Positions 44,418 to 53,096 of a DNA stretch of 64,000 bases are shown here, one piece after another (position 1 is the stretch's first letter; each line of letters opens with the position of its first letter). The notes beneath the pieces were generated by a model. It made no database searches, was not told where the DNA came from, and saw nothing but the letters and a program-made list of their open reading frames with translations. Position numbers and translations under genes: made by a program. The stretch comes from Betaproteobacteria bacterium UBA1934. GTDB taxonomy: Bacteria > Pseudomonadota > Gammaproteobacteria > Burkholderiales > Rhodocyclaceae. Location: contig DDFG01000005.1 in assembly GCA_002337055.1 (NCBI GenBank), positions 954,222 to 1,018,221 on the forward strand. The letters run 5' to 3'.

Positions 44418-45656
44418 ATGGTCGCCAGTGCGCTCATTCAATCCGACGCACCACGACTGATCGTCTATGGCGTCCTTGCACAACCCCAACCGTTCAACCC
44501 TCGGGAGAACAGATTAAAACGGCGGTTTAAACGCCAGTTGCACGAATTCAAGGATCGGCTGGGCCTAACGTTCGGAAGCACACGTACGCTCGACTATCGC
44601 AATTACGAAAATCTTGCCTCCACCAACGTGGGAGATGTCGCGATAGCGACGCAAACAGAAAAACTGTTCGCCGATGCTTTTCCGGAGCATTCGGTGGTTC
44701 GTATCAACTGGGGCGACACGGCAGCGCTGGAATCGTGTCTGAATGATCGCCCAACGCGGGCTGATTTTCTTGTGGTTGCCGGTAGCGGTTATGTGGCATT
44801 TGACCGCCAGAATCGCCTGGCGGAGCGGGTTGAGCGCGATTTTGAATTGTTGCGGAGATCACCGATCCGGAAAGCCATGCTGGGCGTGGGTATTAATACG
44901 CCTGGCCGCAGTGGTGCCCAGGGGCGTTTGTTCGAAATCGACGAAAGCTGCCGTCACCGTCTCCAGGAACTGCTGGGGACTTTCGATGCGCTTTCCGTGC
45001 GTGACCGCTTTTCCCAAGATGTTTTTGGTGGTTTTACCGGTCGGCCGGTTAACCTTATTGGTGATCAAGCGCTATTTTGCCATTCTCTTCCGCAGACTGG
45101 TGCGGCTTCGGTACATGCACCAACCGGGCTGATCGGGATTAATTTTTCGTTTCACGGCGCGACTTCGACGCAAATCATGAGGCGAAATTTCTTTGCCTAC
45201 GTGACGACGCTGAACGAGATTCGTCGGCGTACCGGTTGTCGTTTCCGCTACTTTGTCCATTACAACACCGAGCTGTTTATTGCGCGCGCCCTGTTGGCCC
45301 AGGGGCTGCCGATTGAAATTTCGCGTGGCACGCCGGAACAAATGTGTGCCGCTTATGCGGAAGTCGATGCGCACATTGGTGGCATGTTGCACAGTTGTAT
45401 CCTTGCGCATAGCGCGGGTACACCTGCCTTGGCGTTGGCATATGACATCAAGCACCTGGGGTTCTTCGAATTGTTCGGGCTGGAACGCTATTGTTTGTCT
45501 GCAATCGATTTCGACTCCGATCTGCTGATCGACCGATTGCTCGAAATGCTTGGGCGCCAAGCCGAAATACGCGGGACGATTATCAGCCGCAGGCAGGCGC
45601 TGGAGCGGGATGCACGGGCTTTTGTCGAGTTTTGCCGCTCGATACCGGACGTCTGA
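44418..45656 (+). CDS. Polysaccharide pyruvyl transferase family protein
   Basis: 412 residues from the ATG at 44418, with a purine-rich AGGAAGGGGGG upstream. It resembles the CsaB/WcaK pyruvyltransferase family: NYENLASTNVGDVAIATQT near residue 75, FLVVAGSGYVAF, an AMLGVGINTPGR block, LSVRDRFSQDVF, NLIGDQALF, and a C-terminal DAHIGGMLHSCILAHSAGTP loop then LALAYDIKHLGFFELFGL. The family adds pyruvate ketals to sugars from phosphoenolpyruvate, making polymers acidic. It sits between the flippase and a GH88/105-like gene, fitting polysaccharide repeat decoration. Confidence 0.85.
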   Translation: MVASALIQSDAPRLIVYGVLAQPQPFNPRENRLKRRFKRQLHEFKDRLGLTFGSTRTLDYRNYENLASTNVGDVAIATQTEKLFADAFPEHSVVRINWGDTAALESCLNDRPTRADFLVVAGSGYVAFDRQNRLAERVERDFELLRRSPIRKAMLGVGINTPGRSGAQGRLFEIDESCRHRLQELLGTFDALSVRDRFSQDVFGGFTGRPVNLIGDQALFCHSLPQTGAASVHAPTGLIGINFSFHGATSTQIMRRNFFAYVTTLNEIRRRTGCRFRYFVHYNTELFIARALLAQGLPIEISRGTPEQMCAAYAEVDAHIGGMLHSCILAHSAGTPALALAYDIKHLGFFELFGLERYCLSAIDFDSDLLIDRLLEMLGRQAEIRGTIISRRQALERDARAFVEFCRSIPDV

Positions 45657-45666
45657 GTCGCAGTAA

Positions 45667-46794
45667 GTGGTGGCGCTACCCCACTCTCCCGACACAACCG
45701 TCCGGCAGCGATTGAGTGCCAATCAGCGTGCCAACGCACGTTACAGCTGGTGGATGGGACGCCGCTCGAAGCTTTGGCGCGGCCTGATCGATCAATCTGG
45801 TTGGCGCCTTTCCCGCTGGCTTTATCGACATGCGGGATGCCCGGTTGGGGCCAAGAACTGGCCTTTCGGTTTGAGTTTATTGCCACTGAATGCGGACGAA
45901 ACCCCGCAGTCGTTGCCTTGGCTAACCCCTCTGCGGCGCAGTTTGCTGCCCCTCATGCAACCTGATGGGACGCCGTTGTTTGCGGATATCCATGTCGATC
46001 AAGGCATGCTGGCCTATTCCGCTCTGCGCGCATATGAGCAGACGAGTGATGCCCGCTATTTCGCGTTTGCCAGGTGTATTGCGGCCGCGCTCGCCGCTTT
46101 ACCGGGGGTCAATGAAGGCTGTCTTCCCTATCAACCACGTGCCCGAAACGTGTTGATTGATGGATTGGCCTTTGCATGTCCGCTATTTGCGCGAATGGCC
46201 CGTTTGGGTGGTGGTGACCACTATTCGGCGCTCGCGTTGCGACAATTGCAGGTATTTGAGCAGAATGCAGGCGTGACGGAAAATGGATCGGCTTGGCCCT
46301 GGCATGGATTCAATGCCACGAGCGGGGAACACCTCGGGTTGTCGGGTTGGGGCCGAGGTATCGCCTGGTTGCTGCTGGCGTTGACCGATACGCAGGCGGA
46401 ACTGCCAGCTGGCGCCTCGCAAGCTTGGGTCGAAGAGCGCCGCACACGATTGCTAGATGGGTTGATATCATCCCAAACGAGCTTGGGTCATTGGCCCTGG
46501 CGGCTGGATGCTCCCGGCGCGCACCCCGACAGTTCCGTGACGGCATTGGTTGTTTATGCCCTTGTCCGCGCACAGACTTGGAGTGAATTGCCGCCAAATT
46601 ATGCGGATATGCTACGGCGGGCGCAGGCAGCGCTGAAAAGCGCCACACTGCCGAATGGCGAGGTCGATGGCGCCTCCGGCGAAGCCGCCGGATTTGGAAA
46701 ATACAGTGAATCCTTTGGCCCCTACCTATGGTCGCTTGCGCCTGCCGCCGCCGCAGACCTGATATGCGTTTCGCGGGAGTGCGCCCATGATTGA
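45667..46794 (+). CDS. GH88/GH105-like (alpha/alpha)6-barrel protein
   Basis: 375 residues from a GTG at 45667; an ATG at 45754 (MGRRSKLWRGLI) is an alternative, and neither has a strong ribosome binding site. The sequence is helical with Trp/Gly-rich turns, including ADIHVDQGMLAYSALRAYE, GLSGWGRGIAWLLLALTDT and HPDSSVTALVVYALVRAQ. The GWGRGIAW block recalls the WGRGNGW loop of unsaturated glucuronyl/rhamnogalacturonyl hydrolases. No signal peptide is present, which is odd for a degradative enzyme. The catalytic Asp pair is not certain, so an epimerase-like role is possible. It overlaps the GT2 gene by 8 nt. Confidence 0.65.
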   Translation: MVALPHSPDTTVRQRLSANQRANARYSWWMGRRSKLWRGLIDQSGWRLSRWLYRHAGCPVGAKNWPFGLSLLPLNADETPQSLPWLTPLRRSLLPLMQPDGTPLFADIHVDQGMLAYSALRAYEQTSDARYFAFARCIAAALAALPGVNEGCLPYQPRARNVLIDGLAFACPLFARMARLGGGDHYSALALRQLQVFEQNAGVTENGSAWPWHGFNATSGEHLGLSGWGRGIAWLLLALTDTQAELPAGASQAWVEERRTRLLDGLISSQTSLGHWPWRLDAPGAHPDSSVTALVVYALVRAQTWSELPPNYADMLRRAQAALKSATLPNGEVDGASGEAAGFGKYSESFGPYLWSLAPAAAADLICVSRECAHD

Positions 46795-47770
46795 CCTGAC
46801 TTCTCCGGCTGTATCGGTGATCATTCCTGTCCGTAATGGCAAGGAATTCATCGATGAAGCCCTCGATAGCGTGCTTACGCAAAGCTTCAGCGATCTCGAA
46901 ATCGTGATCATCGACGATGGCTCGACCGATTTTGATTACACGTTACTGAGCGAGCGCGATGCACGTATCCGGGTTTTTCGGCGCGAAGGGAACGGGGTGT
47001 CAGCTGCACGCAATTTTGGCATGCGGCAAGCAAGAGGCTGCTACTTCGCCTTTCTTGATGCAGACGATGTCTGGTATCCCGGCAAGTTGGAGGCCCAAAT
47101 CCGCTATTTTGACCGGCATCCGGAGGTTGGCTGTGTGTTCGGCGGGTTCGTGAAGTGGAATCGTGATCCGATCAGTGGCGAATTTCCACCTGCCGGCGAC
47201 TTTTACCAGGATTGCGCGGCTGTCGAAGCTTGCGACCCTCAGCGTTCGGGCTGGATCTACACTCGCCTGCTGATGGGGCTGCTTGTCGGGATGAATACTG
47301 CAGTGATCCGTCGAGAGGTGTATCAATGCCTCGGCGGTTTCGACGAATCCATGCGGATCGGTGAGGACTACCTTTTTTGGCTCAAAATTGCCAAAGTGTA
47401 CGAAATGCATGCTTTGGCCGCGATCGTAGCCCTCTATCGCATCCATTCGGCGAGTGCGATGAATCGACTCTCTTCCGAGAACCATCAGGCGAGACTGTTG
47501 CATATCGCCCAGGCGCGTTGGGGTCTGGAGGATGCCGATGGCGGTCGAGTGGATGACACGGAATTTCGCCTTCATCTGGCGGAAACCGAATTCACGCATG
47601 GTTATAACCACTTCTGGCATGGCGACGGGCGTACCGCTGCACGTGCCTTCCGGCGATCCGTTTATGGCGGGTTCATGATCCGGCGCAGTGTGGTTTATCT
47701 GTTGTTGCTGCCTTTCAGGCGCTGGCTCAACCGACGGTCGCTCAACGCGACAGCCGCCAGTACAGGCTGA
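46787..47770 (+). CDS. Family 2 glycosyltransferase
   Basis: 327 residues. GT-A fold: VSVIIPVRNGKEFIDEALDS, LEIVIIDDGSTD (nucleotide site), AARNFGMRQARGCYFAFLDA and the DxD-type motif in LDADDVWYPGKLE; the acceptor part has GGFDESMRIGEDYLFWLKIA. It should transfer a sugar from a nucleotide donor to a lipid-linked repeat at the cytoplasmic face. A short hydrophobic stretch near the end (SVVYLLLLPFRRWL) may touch the membrane. It is the last gene of the plus-strand cassette, and its 3' end overlaps the facing GNAT/FemAB-like gene by 29 bp. Confidence 0.92.
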   Translation: MIDLTSPAVSVIIPVRNGKEFIDEALDSVLTQSFSDLEIVIIDDGSTDFDYTLLSERDARIRVFRREGNGVSAARNFGMRQARGCYFAFLDADDVWYPGKLEAQIRYFDRHPEVGCVFGGFVKWNRDPISGEFPPAGDFYQDCAAVEACDPQRSGWIYTRLLMGLLVGMNTAVIRREVYQCLGGFDESMRIGEDYLFWLKIAKVYEMHALAAIVALYRIHSASAMNRLSSENHQARLLHIAQARWGLEDADGGRVDDTEFRLHLAETEFTHGYNHFWHGDGRTAARAFRRSVYGGFMIRRSVVYLLLLPFRRWLNRRSLNATAASTG

Positions 47771-48776
47771 CTGCCAAATGCGCCAGGCTGCCTCGCCATC
47801 CCGGGGCGGTCCACAATCCCCGGTAGTAGAGGTGTTCTTCGTTGGCAAAATCGCGCTTGGCGGAGGTATCGCCCTCGCCGCGATCTGCCACCGAAATACC
47901 CGTTTCGACTGCTGCCGAAAAAATGTGGCGCATCAGGATGCGGCCCGGTGAATAGGCGGCGTATGCCGGGTCATAGACGGGAAACCAGATGTGCAGCATG
48001 TCGTGGCATCGCAATCCGAAATGGGCTGCCACCAATCGACCCTCACAACGCAAAACCGAGAGCACGCCGCAGCAGAGGGCGTCCTGTCGGGCAAGCAGGT
48101 GTTCGAGCACACGACAATGTGCTGAGTCGAAAAGCGGTGCATCGTGTTTCTCGGTGCGGGAGTACTGCTGGCGCTTCAATTCGATCAATTGCGCCAGATC
48201 GGCCTCAGGTGTGGCGGATTGCCATTCAAATGTCAGAGCACCGTGTTCGGAAACCAATCGTTTCTGACGACGCTCGGTGTCATAGACGAGTTTTTTGTCG
48301 CGCTGACGCAGGGATGTCCAGAAGTCCTCAGGTGGTGCTGGTAGCCGGGTACGCAGACCGGCACGCGGCGCCTCGCCACGGAGACCAAAACGCGTCTGCG
48401 ATGCATCCAGATGAGTGAACCACACGGCGGAAACGACCGAATTCGCCCGCAAGGCAGCCGTGATGTCAATCTCCATTTCGGTACACGCCACCGTCCCGAA
48501 GTAGTCGGCGAGCGCTCCCCCGACAGGCTCGAACACGCCGATACGTCCCAGCCAGCCCGTGTGGCGTTGCAATGGGAGAAAAGCGGCGGCTTGGCCGTCC
48601 AGCCAAACCTTGATGACGCGAACGTCGCGGCCGGTTGCCGCAAGCGCATCGCAAAAAGTGGGGCTCAAGAAGGCACGGCGCAGATCGACATCTGCAGTCT
48701 GCCACGCGATCCAGCACTGGCGGTCGGCATCGTCAAGATCGGCCCAGGGTAGGCAGGTGTAGATTGCAGAGGGCAT
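47742..48776 (-). CDS. GNAT/FemAB-like acetyltransferase (BcsL/CelD type)
   Basis: 344 residues. It has the double-GNAT layout of the Acetyltransf_6 group: FLPLQRHTGWLGRIGVFEP, SAVWFTHLDASQ in the first half, and VSEHGALTFEWQSATPEAD, AQLIELKRQQYSRT, VLRCEGRLVAAHFGLRCHD, WFPVYDPAYAAYSPGRIL and GISVADRGEGDTSAKRDFA in the second. Such proteins acylate or aminoacylate polysaccharides or lipids in exopolysaccharide and exosortase loci. It is the last gene of the long minus-strand XrtA operon, starting 1 nt after the deacetylase stop. Confidence 0.88.
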   Translation of the reverse strand: MPSAIYTCLPWADLDDADRQCWIAWQTADVDLRRAFLSPTFCDALAATGRDVRVIKVWLDGQAAAFLPLQRHTGWLGRIGVFEPVGGALADYFGTVACTEMEIDITAALRANSVVSAVWFTHLDASQTRFGLRGEAPRAGLRTRLPAPPEDFWTSLRQRDKKLVYDTERRQKRLVSEHGALTFEWQSATPEADLAQLIELKRQQYSRTEKHDAPLFDSAHCRVLEHLLARQDALCCGVLSVLRCEGRLVAAHFGLRCHDMLHIWFPVYDPAYAAYSPGRILMRHIFSAAVETGISVADRGEGDTSAKRDFANEEHLYYRGLWTAPGWRGSLAHLAVSLYWRLSR

Positions 48777-48777
48777 G

Positions 48778-49761
48778 TCAGAACTGCGGGCGCCAGAAGA
48801 GAAAATTCGCTAAGCGAGCCGGTGAAATGCGCCCGGATTCCATCGTCCACTCGTTCTCAGGGATATGAATACGGCCTAGCAAACGCGGTGGTTGCGATGG
48901 CTGAAAGGGAAGGCGATTCAGATGCGGTTCGCTAGTAAAGCACAGCCCAAATCCCGCTGCTGCTGCGACAGGCAACACCTCGGGACGAACGACGCCGTGC
49001 GGAAACGACATGCAGTCGGTCTCCGCGCCATGCCCTTTCAAATACGCGGCGCAGGCACTCAATTCGGCGGTGGCCATGCTGGCATCGATCAGCGGTGCAT
49101 GCGAGTGGCCGTGGCCGGCGATCATAATCCAAGGGGCTAAGCCAGCCAGTTCGGAGGAACTTAGCATCTGGCGTTCAAGTAACTCATTGGCGGCGTGGTC
49201 AGACACGAGCGCCTGGCGACGCTCAACGGGCGTTTGGGCGAGAGCCGCTGTAAGTTGCGACAAAGAGGTTCCAGGGGGAAGATCCAGTGCTTTGGCGATG
49301 CGTTCGGGCTGCGATGCTTGGGTAAGACGTTCGACCAGGGCGTCTTGCCACCAGCGATTTGCAGAGAGTTCCGTAACTTCGGTGGTCAGGAACAGGACGC
49401 CGGGAATGCGGCGCCGGGCGAGTTCCGGCAAGGCGTGCGCCAGGGTGTCTCGCCAGCCATCATCGAAAGTGACCAGACCGGCGCAATCGGGGAGCGGCGG
49501 TCCGCCTGACAGCGCATTACGAACATCGGCGAGCGATATCAGCTGATAGTGGCGCGAGAGAAAATCCAGGCAGACGCCAAAGCCGTCAACTGAGAACGTA
49601 AATTCCTTCTCCGCTCGCGCGAATGCCACTGAATCTCGCGGCAACACGCGGTGGAACATGAATACGGTCAACGTCCGGCGATTGCGAATGCGATGTAGTG
49701 CTCCGAATAGTCCGCTCACATAGCCTAACTGGCGTGCTACGCGCTTAACCAGACGCATCAT
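48778..49761 (-). CDS. Polysaccharide deacetylase (NodB-like), second of a tandem pair
   Basis: 327 residues from the first of two consecutive ATGs (49761), with GAGG upstream and an ATGA overlap with the gene before. The N-terminal motif is LTVFMFHRVLP, then the catalytic/metal motif LVTFDDGWRDTLAHALPELA (DD pair), a His motif AGHGHSHAPLID, and a late CMSFPHGVVRPEVLPVAAAA. No signal peptide is seen, only a basic N-terminus. The family removes N-acetyl groups from sugars. It is clearly related to the gene that precedes it, suggesting duplication. Confidence 0.9.
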   Translation of the reverse strand: MMRLVKRVARQLGYVSGLFGALHRIRNRRTLTVFMFHRVLPRDSVAFARAEKEFTFSVDGFGVCLDFLSRHYQLISLADVRNALSGGPPLPDCAGLVTFDDGWRDTLAHALPELARRRIPGVLFLTTEVTELSANRWWQDALVERLTQASQPERIAKALDLPPGTSLSQLTAALAQTPVERRQALVSDHAANELLERQMLSSSELAGLAPWIMIAGHGHSHAPLIDASMATAELSACAAYLKGHGAETDCMSFPHGVVRPEVLPVAAAAGFGLCFTSEPHLNRLPFQPSQPPRLLGRIHIPENEWTMESGRISPARLANFLFWRPQF

Positions 49762-50729
49762 GCCGGTTCCTCGATATACTCGGGCAGGACGGCAAGGTTT
49801 CGAATGACTTGCAAGGAAGAATAGAGTGCACCGGGACCCCACGGCGTAAAACGGGGAATCTGGAAAACCGAGGTTTCCTGGCGCGCGGCGCCCCATTGCG
49901 TGGTGACCGCCTGCGCATAGCCGGCAGCCTTGATCATGCGGATGTGAGGAAAGGCGAAGTCAACATGAGGCCGGCCGTTGGGATAAGCGAATGAGCGCAC
50001 AGGTGTCTTTCCGAGGCCTTCGAGAATCTCTTTGCAGCGAGCGATTTCGTCGATGGCCGTCGCGGTTTCGCACAGTGACAGGATGGGGTGTTCGTGCGTA
50101 TGGGCGCCGATTTCAAAACCCATGGCGGCAAGTTGGCGGACATCTTCTGCCGCCATACGCGGCACGCTGTCGAGAGCGGTGCCGGCCAAGCCTTCGATAT
50201 ACTCGAGATAGTGCTCGCGCAGAACCGGTGGCGCGTACTTGAAATGGTGCTCCAGGCGCTTCAGAGCTTGGCGTTTTTCGGCCAACGTAGCCACGGGGAT
50301 AGAGGGCAGTCGTACTGGTGCGAGAGATAGCGCGTCGCCTGGAAAATGGCGAATCGCATTGGCGATGCGTTCGTGCCACATCGGACGCCCCTCAAACTGG
50401 CAGGTGGTCAGGAAAAAAGTTGCCGGCAAGTTGCGCGCCGCAAGCAAACGAGCGACCCCGTTCAGCCAATCGGCATAACCATCGTCAAAAGTGATGCAGG
50501 CCGCGCCGTGCGGTAGGCGGCCATGGGCAAGGCGGCTGGTGGCGGTTTCGAAGGGCAGAACTTCGAAATGCTCTTCTATGAAATCGAGCAAACGGTTGAA
50601 GTGTTCGATATCAACGTCCTCGGGTGTCAAGGTGTCGGCGACCTGAGGTACCTTGTGGAAGAGGAATACAGAAAGCTTGTTGCGCGCGAGATGGCGCAGC
50701 AGAGCTCCGAAAAATGGCATGCCTTTCAT
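49758..50729 (-). CDS. Polysaccharide deacetylase (NodB-like), first of a tandem pair
   Basis: 323 residues. Motifs in order: NKLSVFLFHKVPQ, AACITFDDGYADWLNGVARL (DD metal pair), PATFFLTTCQFEGRPMW, GFEIGAHTHEHPILS (His pair) and RSFAYPNGRPHVD. This is a full carbohydrate esterase 4 fold for removing N-acetyl groups from a polysaccharide or its lipid-linked repeat. The ATG overlaps the ligase stop (ATGA) and its own stop overlaps the next deacetylase. Polysaccharide deacetylases are regular members of XrtA loci. Confidence 0.92.
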   Translation of the reverse strand: MKGMPFFGALLRHLARNKLSVFLFHKVPQVADTLTPEDVDIEHFNRLLDFIEEHFEVLPFETATSRLAHGRLPHGAACITFDDGYADWLNGVARLLAARNLPATFFLTTCQFEGRPMWHERIANAIRHFPGDALSLAPVRLPSIPVATLAEKRQALKRLEHHFKYAPPVLREHYLEYIEGLAGTALDSVPRMAAEDVRQLAAMGFEIGAHTHEHPILSLCETATAIDEIARCKEILEGLGKTPVRSFAYPNGRPHVDFAFPHIRMIKAAGYAQAVTTQWGAARQETSVFQIPRFTPWGPGALYSSLQVIRNLAVLPEYIEEPA

Positions 50730-52039
50730 CGGATGCCTCGCTCGGGCTGGGGGCTACGAATAGTCCTGGCGACGGTTTGCCGGAGAATTTCCATCATCAT
50801 GACCAGCATGTAAGGAATTTCGAGATATCCCAGACTGACGGCTGCGCCGCCGATGCAATACGCAACCAGCGAGAGCATCAGCGCATTGGCGAGGTCTGTG
50901 GCCCAAATCAGCGAAGGCGGTCCCGTTTTGACCATCTGACCGATCTGGATACGCGCAACAAAGGCACAGCCCAGTATGCTGAGAAAGAGCGCCAAGCCGA
51001 CGAAACCCATGTCGCCCATGATCTCGAAATAGATGCTATGCGCTGCCTTGGCGCGCAGATCTGGCTCGGGTGTCGCGACGAATCCGAGCAGACCCTGCGA
51101 ATACTTGAAGGTTTCCCAGACACGCTGTACCTGCAAGGCGTGGAAGCCGCCGCCTAGGATCGGGTTTTCAAGGGCGATCGCAGTGCTGATCTTCCATGCT
51201 GCAACACGGCCCATGAAAGAACTGTCCCGTTCGGCGTCTCCGATACTGTTGATGCGGTCGAACCAGCTTTCCGGTCCGAAATTCACGACCAGGGTGGCAG
51301 CGGTGATGAGAAGTGCTACGGCGACCAGCTTGCGCCTTGCCGTGATCAGGAACCACATGGCAACGGCTGCCAAGGCCACCATGCCGCCCCGCGATTGCGT
51401 GCCGAAAATGGTTGTGACGGTAAGACCCAGCCCCACCAGGGCACTCCAGCGAACCCAGCGACGGGCAGATTGCTGATACAGGTAGTAAAGCAGCGGAACG
51501 ACCATCACCATTGCAACGCCGAAATGATTGTTGTCGCTCATCATTGTCGTTGGCAAGCCTTGTACGCGATGCACACCACCGGAACTGATCACTTTCAAAC
51601 CCTCAACCACGCCGTGGAAACCTAGACCCAACGCCAGCATCAGTGCCAGTGCATGCAAATGGGTACGATTCGAGACGAATAGCGCCATGGACAGGCAGAA
51701 AAGTGTTGTCTTGAAAAACTGCACGCCGAGCCGTTCGTTGAAGGGATTGTCCGGATAGCCCAGCAAGGCGCTCAAGATGGTGTGGAGCGTGAAAACGCCA
51801 ATCAGAATCATCGGCAGAGTCAGTTTGATGTCTGGCTTTTTTTCACGCGCGAAGAGCAAGCCGCCGAGCGCAATCAGCGCTGCGGTCAGATTGAAGCGAA
51901 AGTCGTGCATGAAACCGTAGAGATAGTAGTTTGGCGCGAGTATCGCGGTCCAACCCCATAACAGATAGGCTGCCGGGCGGTTACGGATGGCGAAGGGCAG
52001 CATGCAGAGCAGCCCGGCCAGAAACATCCAGTCACGCAT
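50726..52039 (-). CDS. O-antigen-ligase-like protein, exosortase A associated (TIGR03097 type)
   Basis: 437 residues from the ATG at 52039 (GGGGAAA upstream). About ten hydrophobic segments, starting MRDWMFLAGLLCMLPFAIRN. The large periplasmic loop (about 220-340) includes SRGGMVALAAVAMWF, and the ligase/Wzy mark AAHSIYFEIMGDMGFVGL. XrtA loci carry a putative O-glycosylation ligase of this type, thought to transfer the polymer to an acceptor or polymerise it at the outer face of the inner membrane. It overlaps the 52-residue membrane protein gene by 8 nt. Confidence 0.9.
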   Translation of the reverse strand: MRDWMFLAGLLCMLPFAIRNRPAAYLLWGWTAILAPNYYLYGFMHDFRFNLTAALIALGGLLFAREKKPDIKLTLPMILIGVFTLHTILSALLGYPDNPFNERLGVQFFKTTLFCLSMALFVSNRTHLHALALMLALGLGFHGVVEGLKVISSGGVHRVQGLPTTMMSDNNHFGVAMVMVVPLLYYLYQQSARRWVRWSALVGLGLTVTTIFGTQSRGGMVALAAVAMWFLITARRKLVAVALLITAATLVVNFGPESWFDRINSIGDAERDSSFMGRVAAWKISTAIALENPILGGGFHALQVQRVWETFKYSQGLLGFVATPEPDLRAKAAHSIYFEIMGDMGFVGLALFLSILGCAFVARIQIGQMVKTGPPSLIWATDLANALMLSLVAYCIGGAAVSLGYLEIPYMLVMMMEILRQTVARTIRSPQPERGIR

Positions 52040-52190
52040 GGCGATCTGTTTCCCCCTGAGCTGGTGGCTCTTCCTCGCGGTAGGCAAACAGGCCGAGGCT
52101 TTTGGGGGCGCCAGTACGAGTGAAACGGGTCACTGCCGCCATCAGCAGAATCATGAAAATGACATCAAGGGTCAGCAGAAAGGCTTCCAC
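52032..52190 (-). CDS. Small single-pass membrane protein inside the XrtA operon
   Basis: 52 residues from a GTG at 52190: a hydrophobic N-terminal segment (EAFLLTLDVIFMILLMAAV) followed by TRFTRTGAPKSLGLFAYREE and a polar tail to GETDRHA. It fits exactly into the gap between the GT8-like gene (stop 2 nt upstream) and the ligase (8-nt overlap); without it that gap would be by far the widest in the operon. No strong ribosome binding site precedes the GTG, so translation may be coupled to the upstream stop. Function unknown; a partner of the ligase is one possibility. Confidence 0.6.
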   Translation of the reverse strand: MEAFLLTLDVIFMILLMAAVTRFTRTGAPKSLGLFAYREEEPPAQGETDRHA

Positions 52191-52192
52191 GG

Positions 52193-53047
52193 TCAGAAAG
52201 AGCAGGCGGGCAGGTTGAAGTGGGCGCGCAACTGGTTGGAAAGTTCGTTGTAAACGCGCTTGGGCTTGAGTTTGACAAAATGGGCAATCGATGGAGAATG
52301 CGCCACCGAGCGGCGCGGCAGAAAACGCCCGAGAAGCCGGAAATCAGAATGTTTGATAATACGGCTGCGATGGGCAATTGCATCAAAGTCTTCACCGGAT
52401 GAGCGCACCGTGGTAATCATGATTGATCCCTCTTGCGGCGTATAGCGCACCGGTTCGATACCGAGTACGCCCATCGCGGCACCAATGAAAGGTTCGTCGG
52501 CAAGTTGCAATTTGTTGCGGTGAAAGGTGCCAAGCAGCGATTTGTGTCGCTCGACAAGTTCCAGCGCCGTGTCGAAGAAACGCCGGCTCTCCGAACCGTT
52601 GGTGTAATAAAACACGCCGGAGTTCATATGCACCATGTAGGGAATTTTTAGCGTCCGAATGACATCTGCCATGTCAAAAGAATACCACGGACCCGAAGTC
52701 TCCTTGCTGCCCGCAATTGAGAAGCCATCGCGGCGGAAGCGCGCCCAATGACGATCCATGTCGTTTTTGACCAGAATGCAGTCGGAATCAATGTACAGAG
52801 TCTCATCAAAAGGGCTGAGATCGCCCAGCCGTAATTTATTCAGGCACCCATGAAAGCCGGGAAGCGGGTCGAGCAGGCGAATCTCGTCGAAGTAGGGGCG
52901 GTAAGCGTCATCGATTGCCATATCGCGGTCGGTGACCAGACAGATCGGTCGTGCGGCGTCGTTCAGCTTGAGCGAGAGCGCGAGATTCAACGCCATTTCG
53001 AGGAAGATTCTCGAACCGGTTGCCAGAGTGATGTATCCCTGCATCAT
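52193..53047 (-). CDS. GT8-like glycosyltransferase
   Basis: 284 residues. The pattern is that of glycogenin/LgtC-type retaining transferases: GYITLATGSRIFLEMALNLA, RPICLVTDRDM, CLNKLRLGDLSPFDETLYID ending in the metal-binding DSD (87-89), then MNSGVFYYTNGSESRRFF and ADEPFIGAAMGVLGI. It lacks the usual LgtC C-terminal membrane motif. Two ATGs in tandem start it (53047, 53044). It lies 49 nt after the GT4 gene in the same direction, the widest gap in this part of the operon. Confidence 0.8.
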   Translation of the reverse strand: MMQGYITLATGSRIFLEMALNLALSLKLNDAARPICLVTDRDMAIDDAYRPYFDEIRLLDPLPGFHGCLNKLRLGDLSPFDETLYIDSDCILVKNDMDRHWARFRRDGFSIAGSKETSGPWYSFDMADVIRTLKIPYMVHMNSGVFYYTNGSESRRFFDTALELVERHKSLLGTFHRNKLQLADEPFIGAAMGVLGIEPVRYTPQEGSIMITTVRSSGEDFDAIAHRSRIIKHSDFRLLGRFLPRRSVAHSPSIAHFVKLKPKRVYNELSNQLRAHFNLPACSF

Positions 53048-53096
53048 TCATCCTTCACAAAGTCGGGAACGGAATGGCTTGCATATCGATTGTTCA

